Source: Acorus gramineus (Eukaryota; Streptophyta; Magnoliopsida; Acorales; Acoraceae). From it: a stretch of DNA of 64,000 nucleotides. The stretch is from the NCBI GenBank assembly GCA_030737835.1, contig CM060849.1, forward strand, positions 14,365,216-14,429,215, written 5' to 3'. The stretch's first letter is position 1; each line of letters opens with the position of its first letter. Positions 1 to 12,130 of this stretch are shown piece by piece. The position numbers were made by a program, and so were the translations under genes. Under the pieces are notes generated by a model. That model saw only the letters and a program-made list of their open reading frames with translations, did no database searches and was not told where the DNA came from.

Positions 1-731
1 CACTACGAAACAACCCAAGCATTTTCTATGATACAGTCCCTACTCCTTAACATCTTCTCATTCCTTGTTAACCAAATAGTCCAACAAACAGCTTGTGGAA
101 GCTTGAGTATGAATTTCTCTGTTACTGTATCCCATTTTATTAGCCTTTCTGAAGAATTTCTTCATATAATTAATTGAAGGGAACCTAAAAGTCCTTCCCC
201 ATGGTCTAGATGTCATCATATTCATACTGCTAAAATAAATTGTTGTCATGTTCCAGAGGCCTTTGCATTGTTTGTTCAATTACACATAATACATCTAAGC
301 AGTGGTGCGCCATTTTCTTGTTAGTCTTTGTTTGTATAAATGTAATGATCTTGATCATCATGAGCAGTTCAATTTATAGTCATTGCGAGCTTTGAATGCC
401 TCTTGCTCATATGTTTAGATTTATATAGAACTTTACATGGCGTGCACACACAAGATTTTATTTCCAGTTCTTCAAGTGGAATTAAAATTTATGTTGCCAA
501 ATGCCCTTTATGACATTCAGTTGAACTATCTCATGAATGGCCAACAGTTTCTAGGCAACAAAGCACGCTTTTAGTGTGGACATGTTATTTATTGGACGTG
601 ATTTTTCAGCTGATCATAATAGTCTATATTGCAGACCAGATTAATTGAAGTGTCTTAGAATGATGTGATGATACTGGGCCTTTATTTCAACATCCGTTGC
701 ATGGTTGATTCCAGATTTTGTGCTTTTGCAG

Positions 732-3700
732 GCTCTTCTTCAGATGCACGATGTGGGTTCTGCTGTAAATGCATTACAATACTACTCAAATGTTCAGCCA
801 AGCGTCAGGTATGGCAAATACTTTTTGGGAATTGCGGCATCCTTATGGATCCCATACTACTTTCTAGATAGTATATCTATGAATAAAGTTTCTTTGATGC
901 CTTAAGGTGCTCTTCCTTTACCTTCAGCTTAGAATAAGACTGATTGTAAATCTTGCTGGAACTTTATTCCGGATACAACAGTATTTTATAATGCAATTAC
1001 TGAAATTCAAAACGTGTCATCCTGTATGATACTATTTAGACAGTACTTAAAAGTGTGCATAACTGGGTTCAAATTTATCTTCTATAATAGAAAATGTGTT
1101 GCATTGACTTTTTCTCTTGGTCTAATGTCCAGGGGAAGAAATGTTTACATTCAGTTCTCTTCACATCAGGAACTCACAACTATGGATCAAAACTCACAAC
1201 CACGCAAAAATGGTGACCAGGTGGGTGATCAGATTTAAATTGTGATTTTTAGCAGCTAATGAGAGGTTTGATGTCTTTCATGTGTTCCATATATGAAAAA
1301 AAATGAGATGGTGCCTTGATTTTCAAAATAAAAATACATAATAGACGAACCACATTATCTGGCATAACCCCTTTATTTGCTTTGGTTTGATTCCTTTACT
1401 CTCCTAGTATTGTGACTTAAGTTCTGAAATGCCCTACAGATTTAAACAGTTTTCAATTAATATTGTCTTTACTGATTCTAGTTTCTCTTGCGGTGCTTTA
1501 AAATTGATGACATACATAGTTTAAAAAAAACGTTTCATTGTATTTTCTGAATAAGTGATCATAATTTTTTTTTAATCATATTCATGATTTAAAGTCATTG
1601 ATATTGTTAGCCTGTTCATATAAGTCTTCACCATCATATCATGAATTGAGGAGAGGCTGTTTAGTGATTGTAGTAAAGCCAAATGCTTGTGCAGGGCATT
1701 GCATATGATGTGCCCTCCTGTGGTCTTATAATATGAGTGCATAGTGGAGAATTGTGTATGTATTCATAGGATTTATAAAACTGTAGTTGCTTTTTTCAAT
1801 GTGTGTGTTAAGATTAGGTGATTAATTCTCAGGAGGTTAGAGAAAAATACCCCTGCTCTTTTGCACGATCATTAACATGATTGTTTATGCTTCTGTTGAT
1901 TTTTGATGTAAGGGAGTATTTGATTTATCTTTGTTTAAGCTAAGCTTTGCCATTATATGGAGGCAGTCATAGTAATTTTGAAATTTCTGCCTATTATCCT
2001 ATATGACTAATATCGGGTGGCATTGTGCTAAATCAATGATTTTAATTGATAATCTTATGGATTCTTCTCTAGCTATAATTCTTCTTCTTCTTTTCTCTTC
2101 TTATTCTTCTCTATTCATTCTTCTCTCTTCTCCTGTCTCTATGCTGGTCTGCTGTTGGGCACTCTCAGGATTCACAACCCAATCGAATTCTCTTAGTTAC
2201 AATTCATCACCTGCTCTATCCCATAACAGTGGAAGTGCTGCATCAAGTTTTTTCCCCTCATGGAATTGTGGAAAAGATCGTCACATTTCAGAAGTCAGCT
2301 GGTCAGCATCTTAAAGTCTTCTCTTTTTCTCTCTCAATTTTTAACACTTCTGGGACTTTCTAAATGTGATCGAGTGGACTTTTGTGTAAATTCGTAGAAA
2401 TGTGCATTGGTTATGCCCATTAATGTGATTCATTTCTTCCTATTACATGTGTGATAAATACATGTCCAATTTGATATTGTCTGTGGAATACTTGCAGATT
2501 GATCTTTTTCTTATGTGAAAGGATGGGATTATTTAACTACTAGCCTTTTGTTGTAGGCTTCCAAGCCCTTGTCCAATACCAGTCACGTCAGAGTGCTGTT
2601 GTAGCCAGAAATGCGCTGCAAGTTTGTACTTTATACATATGTTAAGATTTTTTATCAAATGGTTATATATACAGGAACTGATGTGTCATGCATTGTGATC
2701 ATTCTTTTGTAGGGACGTAATATATATGACGGCTGCTGTCAGCTAGACATTCAATTTTCCAAGTGTGTTCCATTTTGTTTCTTATAGTTCCATGTTGGTA
2801 GTTCATTATTTTCTTATCTAAGTTGCTTTCTTTCAATCCAGCCTCACCGAGCTGCAAGTAAACTACAATAACGAGCGATCTCGGTAAGTTAATATCTGAT
2901 GTATTATATTCCATGCGATTAGATATATGCCCTTCTAATATTGCTTGAGGAGATACATACATGTTGGTTTATAATGTCGTACTTTATGGGATCTGCAAAA
3001 CATGTCTGACAGACTATGAAGCAAATAATATTACTTCAGTGTTTGTTTTAAAATTCCTGTGATATACATCATAGTTGTATCATCCAAACCTGCTCAGAGA
3101 TTTGTCATTTGTGTGTCTGAACTTTGTACAGGGACTTTACAAACCCATCTTTACCTTCTGAACAAAAAGGTAGATCCTCACAAGTAAGTCATTTTCCCTT
3201 TTATAATGCTCCATAATTTTCATAATGCTTGCTGGCATTTTGAATATAAATGTTGGTGCGGGCGCTTGTGTTTTCCAACCTGCCATCTCGCATCTTTTTG
3301 TCTCTCATTCATTGATTTCATTGTTCAACAGCCTGGATATGGTGATGCTTCGGGTATGTACGCACTTCAACCGGGTGGCAGGGCAGTTGCCTTTCCCCAG
3401 GTGGGGCTGATCATATGCAAAGCTTTCTTGTTATTAGATCTTAATAATAATATGTCGCCATGGATGGCTTCTTTTGTGTTTTGTATTTGTTCTCACGAAC
3501 TAAGCAAGTTGTTTTTACAAATTATTTTTAATATATGTAATTGCTTCTGTTATTGTCTCTCGCTAGATGGGCAATCCTGCAGCCATTGCAGCTGCTTTTG
3601 GTGGTGGTTTGCCTCCTGGAATAACTGGAACAAATGACAGATGCACCATCCTAGTCTCAAATCTAAATCCTGATGTAAGGTGTTCAACATTTCCTGATTG

Positions 3701-4892
3701 TTTCACACTATGACCTGTCAATGATTCTTCTAAAATTTCCTGATCTCAGAAAATCGATGAGGATAAGCTTTTCAACCTCTTCTCTATATACGGGAACATA
3801 ATAAGAGTCAAATTACTCCGCAATAAACCAGATCACGCACTTATTCAAATGGGAGATGGTTTTCAGGCTGAATTGGCCGTACATTTCTTAAAGGTTTGAT
3901 ATCTCTTTCCTGCATATTCTTGTTGGAAATGTTTGTCCGTTGAGCAGTAGATCATTCTTCTCTAATGCATGACATCCTTACATTAGTTTTTTTTTCCTTC
4001 TTTTTTGAGTGAAGATGTGGATAAACTTGCATAACAATTCGCTCGATCTTATAATTGTGAGCTTCTCCATGTTCTCAACACAGAGGTAGCAAAATGTGGG
4101 TTGATTAAAACATGCCCAACCTCGGGTTTTTGTATAATATGATAAAACCTTTGTCCTGCCATATCTCATGGTTTTTAAACCTATAATCCGTTTCGGGTTT
4201 GAGTTGGGTCGAGTTCTTCAAGTTTAGTAAACTGCATACAAATATTCCTTCTACTACCTAAACCTATGTTGAAAATGGGTTATTACTTGAGTTGGATCCA
4301 GGTTTTTACTTGGGGGTCGGTTTCCGATGGGTTTCAGATCTTCATCACTAAAATCTTAACCCAATCCAGACCTAGGTCAAACTTTGATATTTATGCATGC
4401 CCTATGTATGGCTTCCCAGCTAGGTTTTTTTCAGGTGTTGGACATGAGTACTAACACATGAGACTGCAACAATTTTAAAATTCTATTTTACACTGAATAC
4501 AGGGGGCAATGCTCTTTGGAAAGCGAATGGAGGTGAACTATTCAAAGCATGTGAACATAACAGCAGGGCCTGACACGCATGAGTACTCCGGTTCAAGCCT
4601 CAACCGCTTCAACCGCAATGCTGCCAAGAACTATCGCTACTGCTGCTCCCCAACAAAGATGGTACATCTGTCAACACTTCCCCAGGAAATCACCGAGGAA
4701 GAGATTGCCACCCACCTCGAGGAACATGGAACCATCGTAAACACCAAGCTTTTTGAGGTGAATGGGAAGAAACAGGCCCTCGTGCTCTTCGAGAATGAAG
4801 AGCAGGCGACCGAGGCCCTTGTCTGCAAGCATGCCACCACCATTGACCGCTCTATCATCCGCATCTCTTTCTCTCAACTGCAGACCATCTAA
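732..4892 (+). CDS. PTB3: Polypyrimidine tract-binding protein, PTB3-like (5' part outside window)
   Basis: RNA-binding splicing and translation regulator of the PTB/hnRNP I family, nuclear and cytoplasmic. Eleven exons can be placed: 732-808, 1133-1220, 2169-2301, 2557-2621, 2713-2762, 2842-2883, 3132-3183, 3332-3400, 3567-3674, 3750-3893, 4503-4892. They sum to 1218 nt and keep phase throughout (405 residues plus stop). The visible protein begins late in RRM1 (ALLQMHDVGSAVNALQ), then carries RRM2 (NRILLVTIHH), a G/P-rich linker, RRM3 (CTILVSNLNP) and RRM4 (KMVHLSTLPQ), ending FSQLQTI. The order and the linker GGGLPPGITGTNDRC match remembered Arabidopsis PTB3. The linker has an insert (MYALQPGGRAVAFPQ) longer than I recall for Arabidopsis. 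The start codon and first half of RRM1 lie before base 1; bases 1-731 are intron. Family assignment is firm; the PTB3 subtype is from memory. Confidence 0.92.
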
Positions 4893-5500
4893 ATGCGGGG
4901 ATGGGTGTTTATTGGGATGCCATGTTTTTTATGTATTAAACCATATTGACAGATGATCTTGGGGAACAACAGTTCTCTTTTTCTTCTGCTGCTTGTTCTT
5001 GTGCTGTGTAGGCCTGTATGACAAAAATATTTATTTATTTTTGTCCTTTAATAGAGCTTTCATTTGTTATTTTTGTCCTTTTAATAGAGCTTTCATTTGT
5101 TAACGTTCTAATATGTATAGATGAGCTCCTGATACTTTGCTTTAATCCAAACAGCCAAAACAAGTTACGAGTACATGTTGGGTGAATGGGTGTGATCTTT
5201 CAAATCATTGGGAAATATCCATATTATCCCACCTAGGATATCTTATCCCTTTTGGAATAAAAAATAAAATAATTATGATAGGATGTGAATAGTTATCCTG
5301 ATTTTAAAAATAAAAAATTATTTTGTTCTATTTAAAAGTTAGAATAACATTTATCTTTATATTTTTGTTTTAATTTTGTCAAATTTGAATATTTGAATAA
5401 AGATAAAATTGATGGATTTTTTATCCCTTAAAATTAGGATAACTTATTCTTAAAATATTAATCTCTGGCTAAACTAGTCCAAATAACACATGTTACTAAA
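4893..5500. other. 3' flank between PTB3-like gene and F-box pseudogene
   Basis: Probable 3' UTR, then AT-rich DNA. Scattered TTATCC/GGATAA words (about 5230-5460) hint at a decayed MITE, but I could not define ends or a target duplication. No gene seen. Confidence 0.5.
5036..5101. repeat. Tandem duplication of a ~32-bp unit after the PTB3-like gene
   Basis: The unit ATTTTTGTCC-TTTAATAGAGC-TTTCATTTGTT appears twice head to tail, differing by one base in a T run. It lies in the likely 3' UTR or just after it. Confidence 0.8.
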
Positions 5501-6400
5501 ACCTTTACAACATGTAAAAAATTTGATATGAAACGTGGAGCTTGTGAAGTGCATACGTACCAACATTGGATGTGTGGCAAGGGACAGAAGACGGCCGGAC
5601 TCCGCGTTTGAAAAACTCGGCCACAACATCTTCCTGATCAGGACGTCCACCTTGCCAGCGGTGAGCTCCACTTTCTGCAATGGAGGAATCAACTCGAGCC
5701 CTTGCACCTTGAGAAGACCACTACGTACACACAGCTTCAACAACTTCAGATGCTGTAGATCACCAATTTGAAGTGTTGTACATGGGGAATCACAGTAAAC
5801 CAATATGCACAACCTCTCAAGACGTGGGCATCTCGAGATGAGCCGTCGGTAGGTCTCAACCGAAGTGTTAGAGCAAACCCTTAATTAGGAACCTCAAGCA
5901 AAGGGAAGCCGAGGAATCCGTCGGGGATTTGAACGCGACAGTTGACCAAGCATAAATTGACTAATGTTCTGCAATGTCTGAAAACTTGGACTGGGATACT
6001 AAAAGCGCTGTTATTAAATATAAAAAAGGGCTTTTATGGACTTGTTTTGGAGACGATTGATGAAACCATTGACATGGGGACCGTGATGATAGAGATTGTG
6101 GGACAAGACGAACGTTTCGATGGAAGGCCCGATGCGATCGAGCAACCGATCAATGATGGAGAGCCATTCATTTGATGCGCTCCCGTCACTGTCTTTCGTC
6201 CAGTCGGCTCGGTCGGAGTCCTTCATGATGAATTGGAGGCGCGGCATCTCGGTATAGATGTGCCTCCATCGTTTGGTGAGGGAGCTTGTACGGACGGCGT
6301 CTTGAATGGGTAACTTGGTTAGGATGTGAGCAAGGATTTCATTGGGTAGTTTACTAATAATGTCCTCTGTATTGCTTGGCTCTGTGTGAAGTTTCTTCAT
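5500..6400 (-). pseudogene. F-box/FBD/LRR pseudogene, truncated inverted copy of the gene at 55.0 kb
   Basis: The minus strand from ATG at 6400 encodes an F-box (LPNEILAHILTKLPIQDAVR) followed by the same LRR-side sequence as exon 1 of the gene at 55033, about 90% identical by eye. The copy is broken. A run of six T (five in the sister) shifts frame after KALF near 6028. Extra bases near 5888 and 5900 shift it again. Small deletions follow between 5590 and 5660. Similarity covers exon 1 plus about 60 bp of intron 1 (to about 5500), then stops, so the FBD exons are absent. It begins beside the same GAGAGA-rich leader as the sister. Host gene family: F-box substrate receptors of SCF ubiquitin ligases. 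Pseudogene status is seen directly; transcription is unknown. Confidence 0.9.
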
Positions 6401-8170
6401 GGTATCTCTCTCTCTCACTGATTATGGGAGGGGATTGTGTGTATGTAAACAAACCTTGAATCCACGATGATAAAAACACAAAGGACAGAAAAATAGAGAA
6501 TAATTTTATTGAATCATATGCCACCATTATATATATAGTCTTTTGAAATAAGTGGCACAATTATTAAGACTACTAAAAATAAGATATGTTTGAATATGTA
6601 GTATATCTCAATGTTTGAAATGTTTGAATATGGAGTATGTTGATTGTATGCCGTTTGGGTAGAGTATACGCGATATGTTGAAATATATACGATTTTATAA
6701 TTTTTTATTAATAAAATTGATTATATAGTGATGCTTATTAAACAAAAAAAATAATAAAATAAAACTTCAAGATAAGTATAAATCTTGAATTATTCAATGG
6801 AGTTGAAATATATATTATGAAATGTTCCATCAACTTAATTATAACAGTAAAAAGAACATCCAAATAACCCACCCCTTCCCCTTTATGACATAAAGGGGAG
6901 AGCTAAAAAAGACCTCATTAACATGCAAACCCACCCACCTCTTTGTTTTTATGAGGGTGGGATTTGAGAGAGGATTGGTGCCATGGGGTGGCTGATGCGA
7001 GCGGAGTAGGTGACGGCGACGGGGGAGGAAGCAATGGAGGGAGAGGGGGAAATAAAGAGATAAAGGGAGAGTGGGGTGGGAGGGGAAGGGAGGGGAAGGG
7101 CGGATGTTGCGGGCGGCGGGACGGAGGGGACGGCGGTGGCGGGAGGCAGCGCAGGAGGCTTTTCGTGTGGAGTGAAATCGAACTCAGATTTGAGTGGTAT
7201 AGATTACACCTTCCACACATGCACATAATTGGTGTGCCTTAGCCCTTAGGGTATGTTTGTGCACAATGAAAAGTGCATTGAAAGTGTGAAAGAACTAAAA
7301 ATTTTCTTTGATAGTTTAAAACTCTAGTGTACCTGCTAAATAGGTGAAAAAAAAAAAAAAATCATTCACTTTTCTGTCCCTATTATATTTTATTAGAAAC
7401 GATAGATAAATTTGTCCTTCTCCGTGAAAAGAATTTAAAGGAGTGGTGAAAATTTGATATTATCACTTTTAATCATATACACAAACACTATGAAAATCGA
7501 TTAAATGAAAAATGTTTTATTTCCCAATACTTTAAACTTTAACCCAAATTCTTTCAATTTTTTTTATTTTTCCTTCAAGAATACGCACGAATTCATCCTT
7601 AGTGATCTTGATATATGTGAATTCTCTGTTTTTATATATACAGCTATGTATGTGGTGGGTGGGCATTGGGAAAAGTCCACCACTGATCCAAGCACAATCG
7701 GGCAATGAGAGTTTTGGATACTTTTCAAGCATTTTATGTGCAAAACATCCGGCTTGTAAAAGCTTTTAAAAAATTGCTTCTCAAACGTGGGGGTATCAAC
7801 CCCTTTATCCGAATGTGGGGGTTCCCACCGCACTCCCAAACTGCCCATAGTCAGATGTAGACGAATTCCATTGCTACAACTTTATGCAACACTCTCCCTA
7901 TGTTCCTCACAAGTCAAAAGATGGGAGGCCTTGTTTTTCTCTGAGGTTTGTGAAGCGGAGTAACAACCTCTAATCATGCTCTCTTTATTTTATGAATAGT
8001 ATGAAAAGCAGTAACAATCTTTTATCATATTCTCCAAAACATATATTACATGACAGTAAAACCCTTCACCCAAATACAGCAATAAACATCAACACCCAAT
8101 TACAAATATACCTTAAAGACCGAAATCTAAATAAGCCTACTGAACTCCAAAACTCAAATATAGCATCAAT
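6401..8170. other. Gene-poor interval with a G-rich island
   Basis: Holds a near-perfect palindrome at 6878-6898 (CCCCTTTATG / CATAAAGGGG, one-base loop), a G-rich block at 7015-7150, and a small MITE-like element near 7247-7491. Open frames across the G-rich block are low-complexity proline or glycine translations and are not credible genes. Confidence 0.6.
7247..7491. mobile_element. Small MITE related to the element at 56.5 kb
   Basis: Ends are imperfect inverted repeats: GGGTATGTTTGTGCACAATG on the left and, inverted, ATAGTGTTTGTGTATATG on the right. The terminal word GGG-(A/T)-TGTTTGTG matches the ends of the Tourist-like element at 56482-57390. No clear target duplication remains. Confidence 0.5.
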
Positions 8171-10617
8171 TCATATCCTTGAGAGGACATCGACCATGGA
8201 TGGGAGTGGCTTGTACATGGCTTCCAAGGGCAAGGCCTTCGACATGGTGAGGCCAGTTAACTCGGTCACATCAATCTCCTCCTCTCCCACTCGCTCCCAC
8301 TCGAAGCACTGTACAAGTGCTCCCAAAGCCAAGCTCACCAACCGCATCGCCATACCGTCACCTGGGCACCTTCGCCTCCCCGCCCCAAATGGGATTAGCG
8401 CGAATGCTTCTTTCCCATCGTCTTTTCTCTCGAACCTCTCTGGCTTGAACTTGGTCGGCTCATCCCACAGCTTGGGGTCCATGTGGATGGCCCAGATGTT
8501 CACGAGTAGTATTGTCCCACGCGGCACGTGATATCCCCCAACAGTGCAGTCCTCAGTGGACTCGTGAGCGGGGACAATCGGCCCTGGAGGGTACATGCGG
8601 AGTGTCTCTGTGACGATGCTGTTGAGGTATGGGAGATTGGGGAGGTCTGATTCCTCTACAATGCGTTCATGACCTACAACTGCCTCTAGTTCGGCTCGAG
8701 CCTTTTTCATCACCGCTGGGTTGTTTAGTAGAAGTGTCATAGCCCATTCCATGGTCAGCGCCGATGTATCACTTCCTGCTGTCAACAACATCTGGATAAA
8801 ATGTAGACGATTAATCATTTGTCCAATAAGTTATTTGTACAGAACAATTTTAGAAAGCTAAAAAGGAGATAAGATAAACCCAAGTTGATCCACAAGTTTT
8901 CCTCAAAAACACTTCAAATATGTTATAGTATTTTAATAATCCAGGAAACAAGTTCAGAGTTACTGTTCTAATAACAAGTTCTACAGTGTAGTACGTACAT
9001 TGTTGTGTAAGTATATACGTTGGATACTGAATATTTGCGTTACATGGATGTACATATAGACAATTTTCTACACACATTTTTGGATGATTTTTGGAACAGG
9101 TATTTCCTGATACCTCTAATACTTTTCAACAGTGTAATTCAAACTTTGGATGAGGGTATCACAAATAATTAATAATTATCATAAACAAATGGATTAGATC
9201 TGTCTTTGAAATGTAATGGTTGGTCGATTGTTTTCTTTCCTCTGAAGGATGGTTTCCTAATTTCTTCTAGAAAAAGGTATGTAGTTATCTATGTTTGACT
9301 TCTAATACACAGTTGAAGCCTATTGGGCTGCTTGGTCCATAATATCCGAAATCAGACAAAAGATCAAAATATATGATTCTTGATAACGACAAATTAGGAC
9401 GAAATTATGGCCTTATTGGTACAAATATTTCCCTGTTAAATATTTATCACAGCATGGTTAACAGGGTAAGGCTAATAAAATGGGTACGATCCTACAATCC
9501 CACGGATTAAAAATTGTAAATCTTATCTGATAAGTTATATATTTTACATTATGAATTGAATAAATCTAATTTTAATAAATACAAAAAAAATTAAATAAGC
9601 ATATATATCAATGAATGAATGGCTACGGAGATCTATGAAATGTCACTGAACTGCGGTGCTAATAAGTGATGTAATGCTTACCACAATAACACCTTTGATG
9701 ATTTCATCCGTGTAATACTCAGGCTCCTTCTCCCGAAGCGAAAGCAAAACATCCACAATAGTCTTCCTCCTCATCTCCTCTGCTACTCCATCACCACCAT
9801 CCGATGACAACATCCGACGGTGCTCATCAACCAGACCCTGCAAGAACGCGTCCCTCTTCTTCTGCAACCCAACCAACCTCTTCTCCATCCCCTGAAAATC
9901 AACCACCCTCAAAACCGGCAAAAAATCCCCCAAATTCGTCGACCCACTCAACAAAAACGTCTCTTCCACAATCTCCCTAAACCTCCTCGCCTCCTCCGAA
10001 TCCTTCACCGCCCCCTCCCCGTAGAATCTCTTCCCCGCGACCATCCTCAACAGAACATTCAGCGAGAGCCCGAACAACACCGACTTCAGCTCCACCTTCA
10101 CAAACCCCCCTCCCCCTTTTCGCGACGACGCGAGCTCTCTGACGACCGATCGGACCTCCTCGTCGCGCACGTAAGAGTACGAGTTGAGGCGGGTCGCGGA
10201 GAAGATCTCGACGGCGGTGATGCGGCGGAGGTTGCGCCAGAGGGGGCCGCAGGAGGCCCAGGCGATGGTGGTGTAGTTGTAGCCGAGGTGCTTCCCGGCG
10301 AGGAAGCGCGGGCGGTTGCCGAAGACGACGTCGTTCTTGGTGAGGCATTCCTCGGCGGCGGAAGGGGAGGAGACGACGAGGACTCGGCGGGAGCCGAAGC
10401 GGAGGGAGAGGATCGGGCCGTAGGTTTTGGAGAGGGAGGCGAGGTTTCGGTGGAGGGGTTTCTTGATGATGTGGAGGTGGCCGATTATGGGGAGGGCGAG
10501 GGGGCTTGGCGGGGATGGGTTTGTGGGTTTGAGTGGTCGGAGGAGGAGGAGGAGGCGGCGGGTGGTGGCGATGAGGAGGAGGGCCACGGTGAGGGCTATG
10601 TAGTGGAAGGTCTCCAT
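8171..10617 (-). CDS. Cytochrome P450, CYP81 family
   Basis: Haem-thiolate monooxygenase, ER membrane-anchored. CYP81 enzymes act on phenylpropanoids, isoflavonoids, lignans, indole glucosinolates or xenobiotics; the substrate here cannot be told. Two exons: 10617-9682 and 8791-8171 (minus strand), phase 0, 518 residues, a usual P450 length. An N-terminal hydrophobic anchor (YIALTVALLLIATTRR) precedes a proline-rich hinge. Motifs: I-helix AGSDTS (about 317-322, with S where CYP81s usually have T), ExxR as ETLR (374-377), PERF (429-432), haem loop FGAGRRRCPG (447-456, Cys454). The block GPLWRNLRRI and ESTEDCTVGGYHVPRG are typical of CYP81. The single intron falls just before MLLTAG, as expected for the clan. 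The ATG at 10617 is used; the preceding GTG is not needed. No lesion seen; looks intact. A long-TIR element begins about 90 bp upstream of the start codon. Confidence 0.95.
9432..9467. repeat. Short inverted repeat in the CYP81 intron
   Basis: CCCTGTTAA and TTAACAGGG are a perfect 9-bp inverted pair separated by about 18 bases inside the intron of the P450 gene. Confidence 0.7.
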
Positions 10618-10703
10618 CACTAAGAACTTGTTCTGTTTGTTTGGTTGGGAGGAGACTCCTTTTATTTCCGAGTTCTCAAGGCGTTTTTTGCGGGGATTTT
10701 TGC

Positions 10704-11302
10704 GTATATGTCCCTTATATTTTTATTGTGTTAAAGTCAATAGTATAAAAATATTTCTTAAAAACTTTAAGTTAGTACAATCATATCCCTGTGATCAAGT
10801 TTTGTATGCTATGATTAATTTTTTCTATCTTCAATCCGTTAAAGGCACCCAAATGACCCTTATATCCTTAGTTTACACGATTTTAACCTCTCAACCTCAC
10901 CTCTCTCTCTCTCTCTGAACCATCTCTTCTTAGATATTTCATCTCTCTAAAACTCACTTTTTAAGTGTTTGACATGTTGTTATCTCATCTCATCTAATCT
11001 ATTCAAATCTAATTTTCGAATGAAGAAGGGGGGCATTAGAGTGAATGAAGAAGGGGGCTAGGGTTTGAAAGAAGGGGGTTTAGGGTTTCAAGCGTGTTAG
11101 GGTTTTTTTTGAAGATGTAAGGGCATTTATTGCATTTTACATGTTGAGTTAGTCTTACTAACCATTATTAATCCAAGGTTCGTCACGACGTCTATTAGAG
11201 GAGCATGGTTGTACTAATTTAAAGTTTTTTAAGGATATTTTTACAACTGTTAGTTTTAACAAGGTATTTTAATAACATAAAAACTTAATAAGGATATATA
11301 TA
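10704..11302. mobile_element. Non-autonomous element with long terminal inverted repeats, upstream of CYP81
   Basis: The segment at about 10704-10800 reappears inverted at about 11205-11302. The best matched core is CTTAAAAACTTTAAGTTAGT against its inverted counterpart CTTAAAAAACTTTAAATTAG, with further matched words over roughly 90-100 bp. Long TIRs with a unique middle suggest a Mutator-like MITE, but no clean target duplication was found. The middle contains three TAGGGTTT words (11058, 11082, 11097 approx.). No coding capacity. Confidence 0.7.
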
Positions 11303-12002
11303 TAATTTTTTTTTAGTGATAATTTTTTTGTTGTTGTTGCCTTTTGGTCGTCTCCTTTGGCCTTGGTAACCGGGTCTTGTGTTTTTCCTCCTCTTTTTTT
11401 CTTTTTTGTTTTTATTATGGAGCACTGAAGATTTGTATGGTTGATGGGATTACTCCGTTGGCTTTTTATTCAATTTTTCAGTTTCTCGTGTAAGTGGGGT
11501 TTTTCTTTTGGGTTGTGTTTGAAAAAACCGGAAAAGTTGATTTCGATGTGATGACGGCCTACTGAAAAGAAATATTGTAAAATCTTCTAGAAGGTCTTCG
11601 TGAATAAGATCTTCAATTATCATGTCCGGAGTGTCATATATAGTTACTTTATCTTTAATATCTATTAGGATAGATGATAATCTGTATAAAATAAACAAAT
11701 TTTTGTTGGACTATATTTTTTTTTGTTATCCTAATTAAAAAATGTTTTATTGTTTGATTTTTTTTAATTAAAGGGATAATAAATGATAAATAAGAGATGA
11801 ATAATATTTTATGATATTTTTTAATTACCACTATACTCTTGCATAAATTTGTTGTGTTTGATAATAAATGTGAGAAATGTATGTGTGATATGATGAATAT
11901 GACATGTTTTAGATGTATAAGAAAGTATTATGTGAGATATTTTTTAAAAGATAACGCGAAAGGAGATTTTTATGTTTTAATATAAATAAACCTTAATAAG
12001 CA

Positions 12003-12130
12003 ATACTAACATCGCTTATAATAGTGATCGGACATATTCTTAACTTATCCAAACATGATTATCGTAGTTTATTCTCTCAAAACCAAGAGCCTTTATTCCT
12101 TATTTCCCTCTATTCCCCCTTCACCCCCCA
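12003..12130. repeat. Dispersed repeat, second copy at 37205-37345
   Basis: Both copies share TAAGCAAT, then GATCGGACATATTC or TATCGGGCTTATTC, CTAACTTGTCC-type and GTTTATTCTC words in the same order over about 120 bp. One copy is intergenic, the other lies in an intron of the HOS15-like gene. The parent element is not identified. Confidence 0.55.

Noticed and set aside
6918-7242. Proline-rich (minus) and glycine-rich (plus) open frames
   Set aside because: Both come from the same purine-biased block; no start context, family or splicing support.
7640-7850. Possible LTR-retrotransposon piece (CAATCGGGCAATGAGAG region)
   Set aside because: A resemblance to one common LTR motif only; no paired ends, primer site or coding parts.
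9643-9681. Unspliced extension of CYP81 exon 1 (VSITSLISTAVQ)
   Set aside because: The GTAAGC donor at 9681 and the in-phase join to MLLTAGSDTSA give a normal P450; the extension is intron.
9820-10623. 267-residue open frame on the plus strand
   Set aside because: Antisense of CYP81 exon 1; low-complexity translation.
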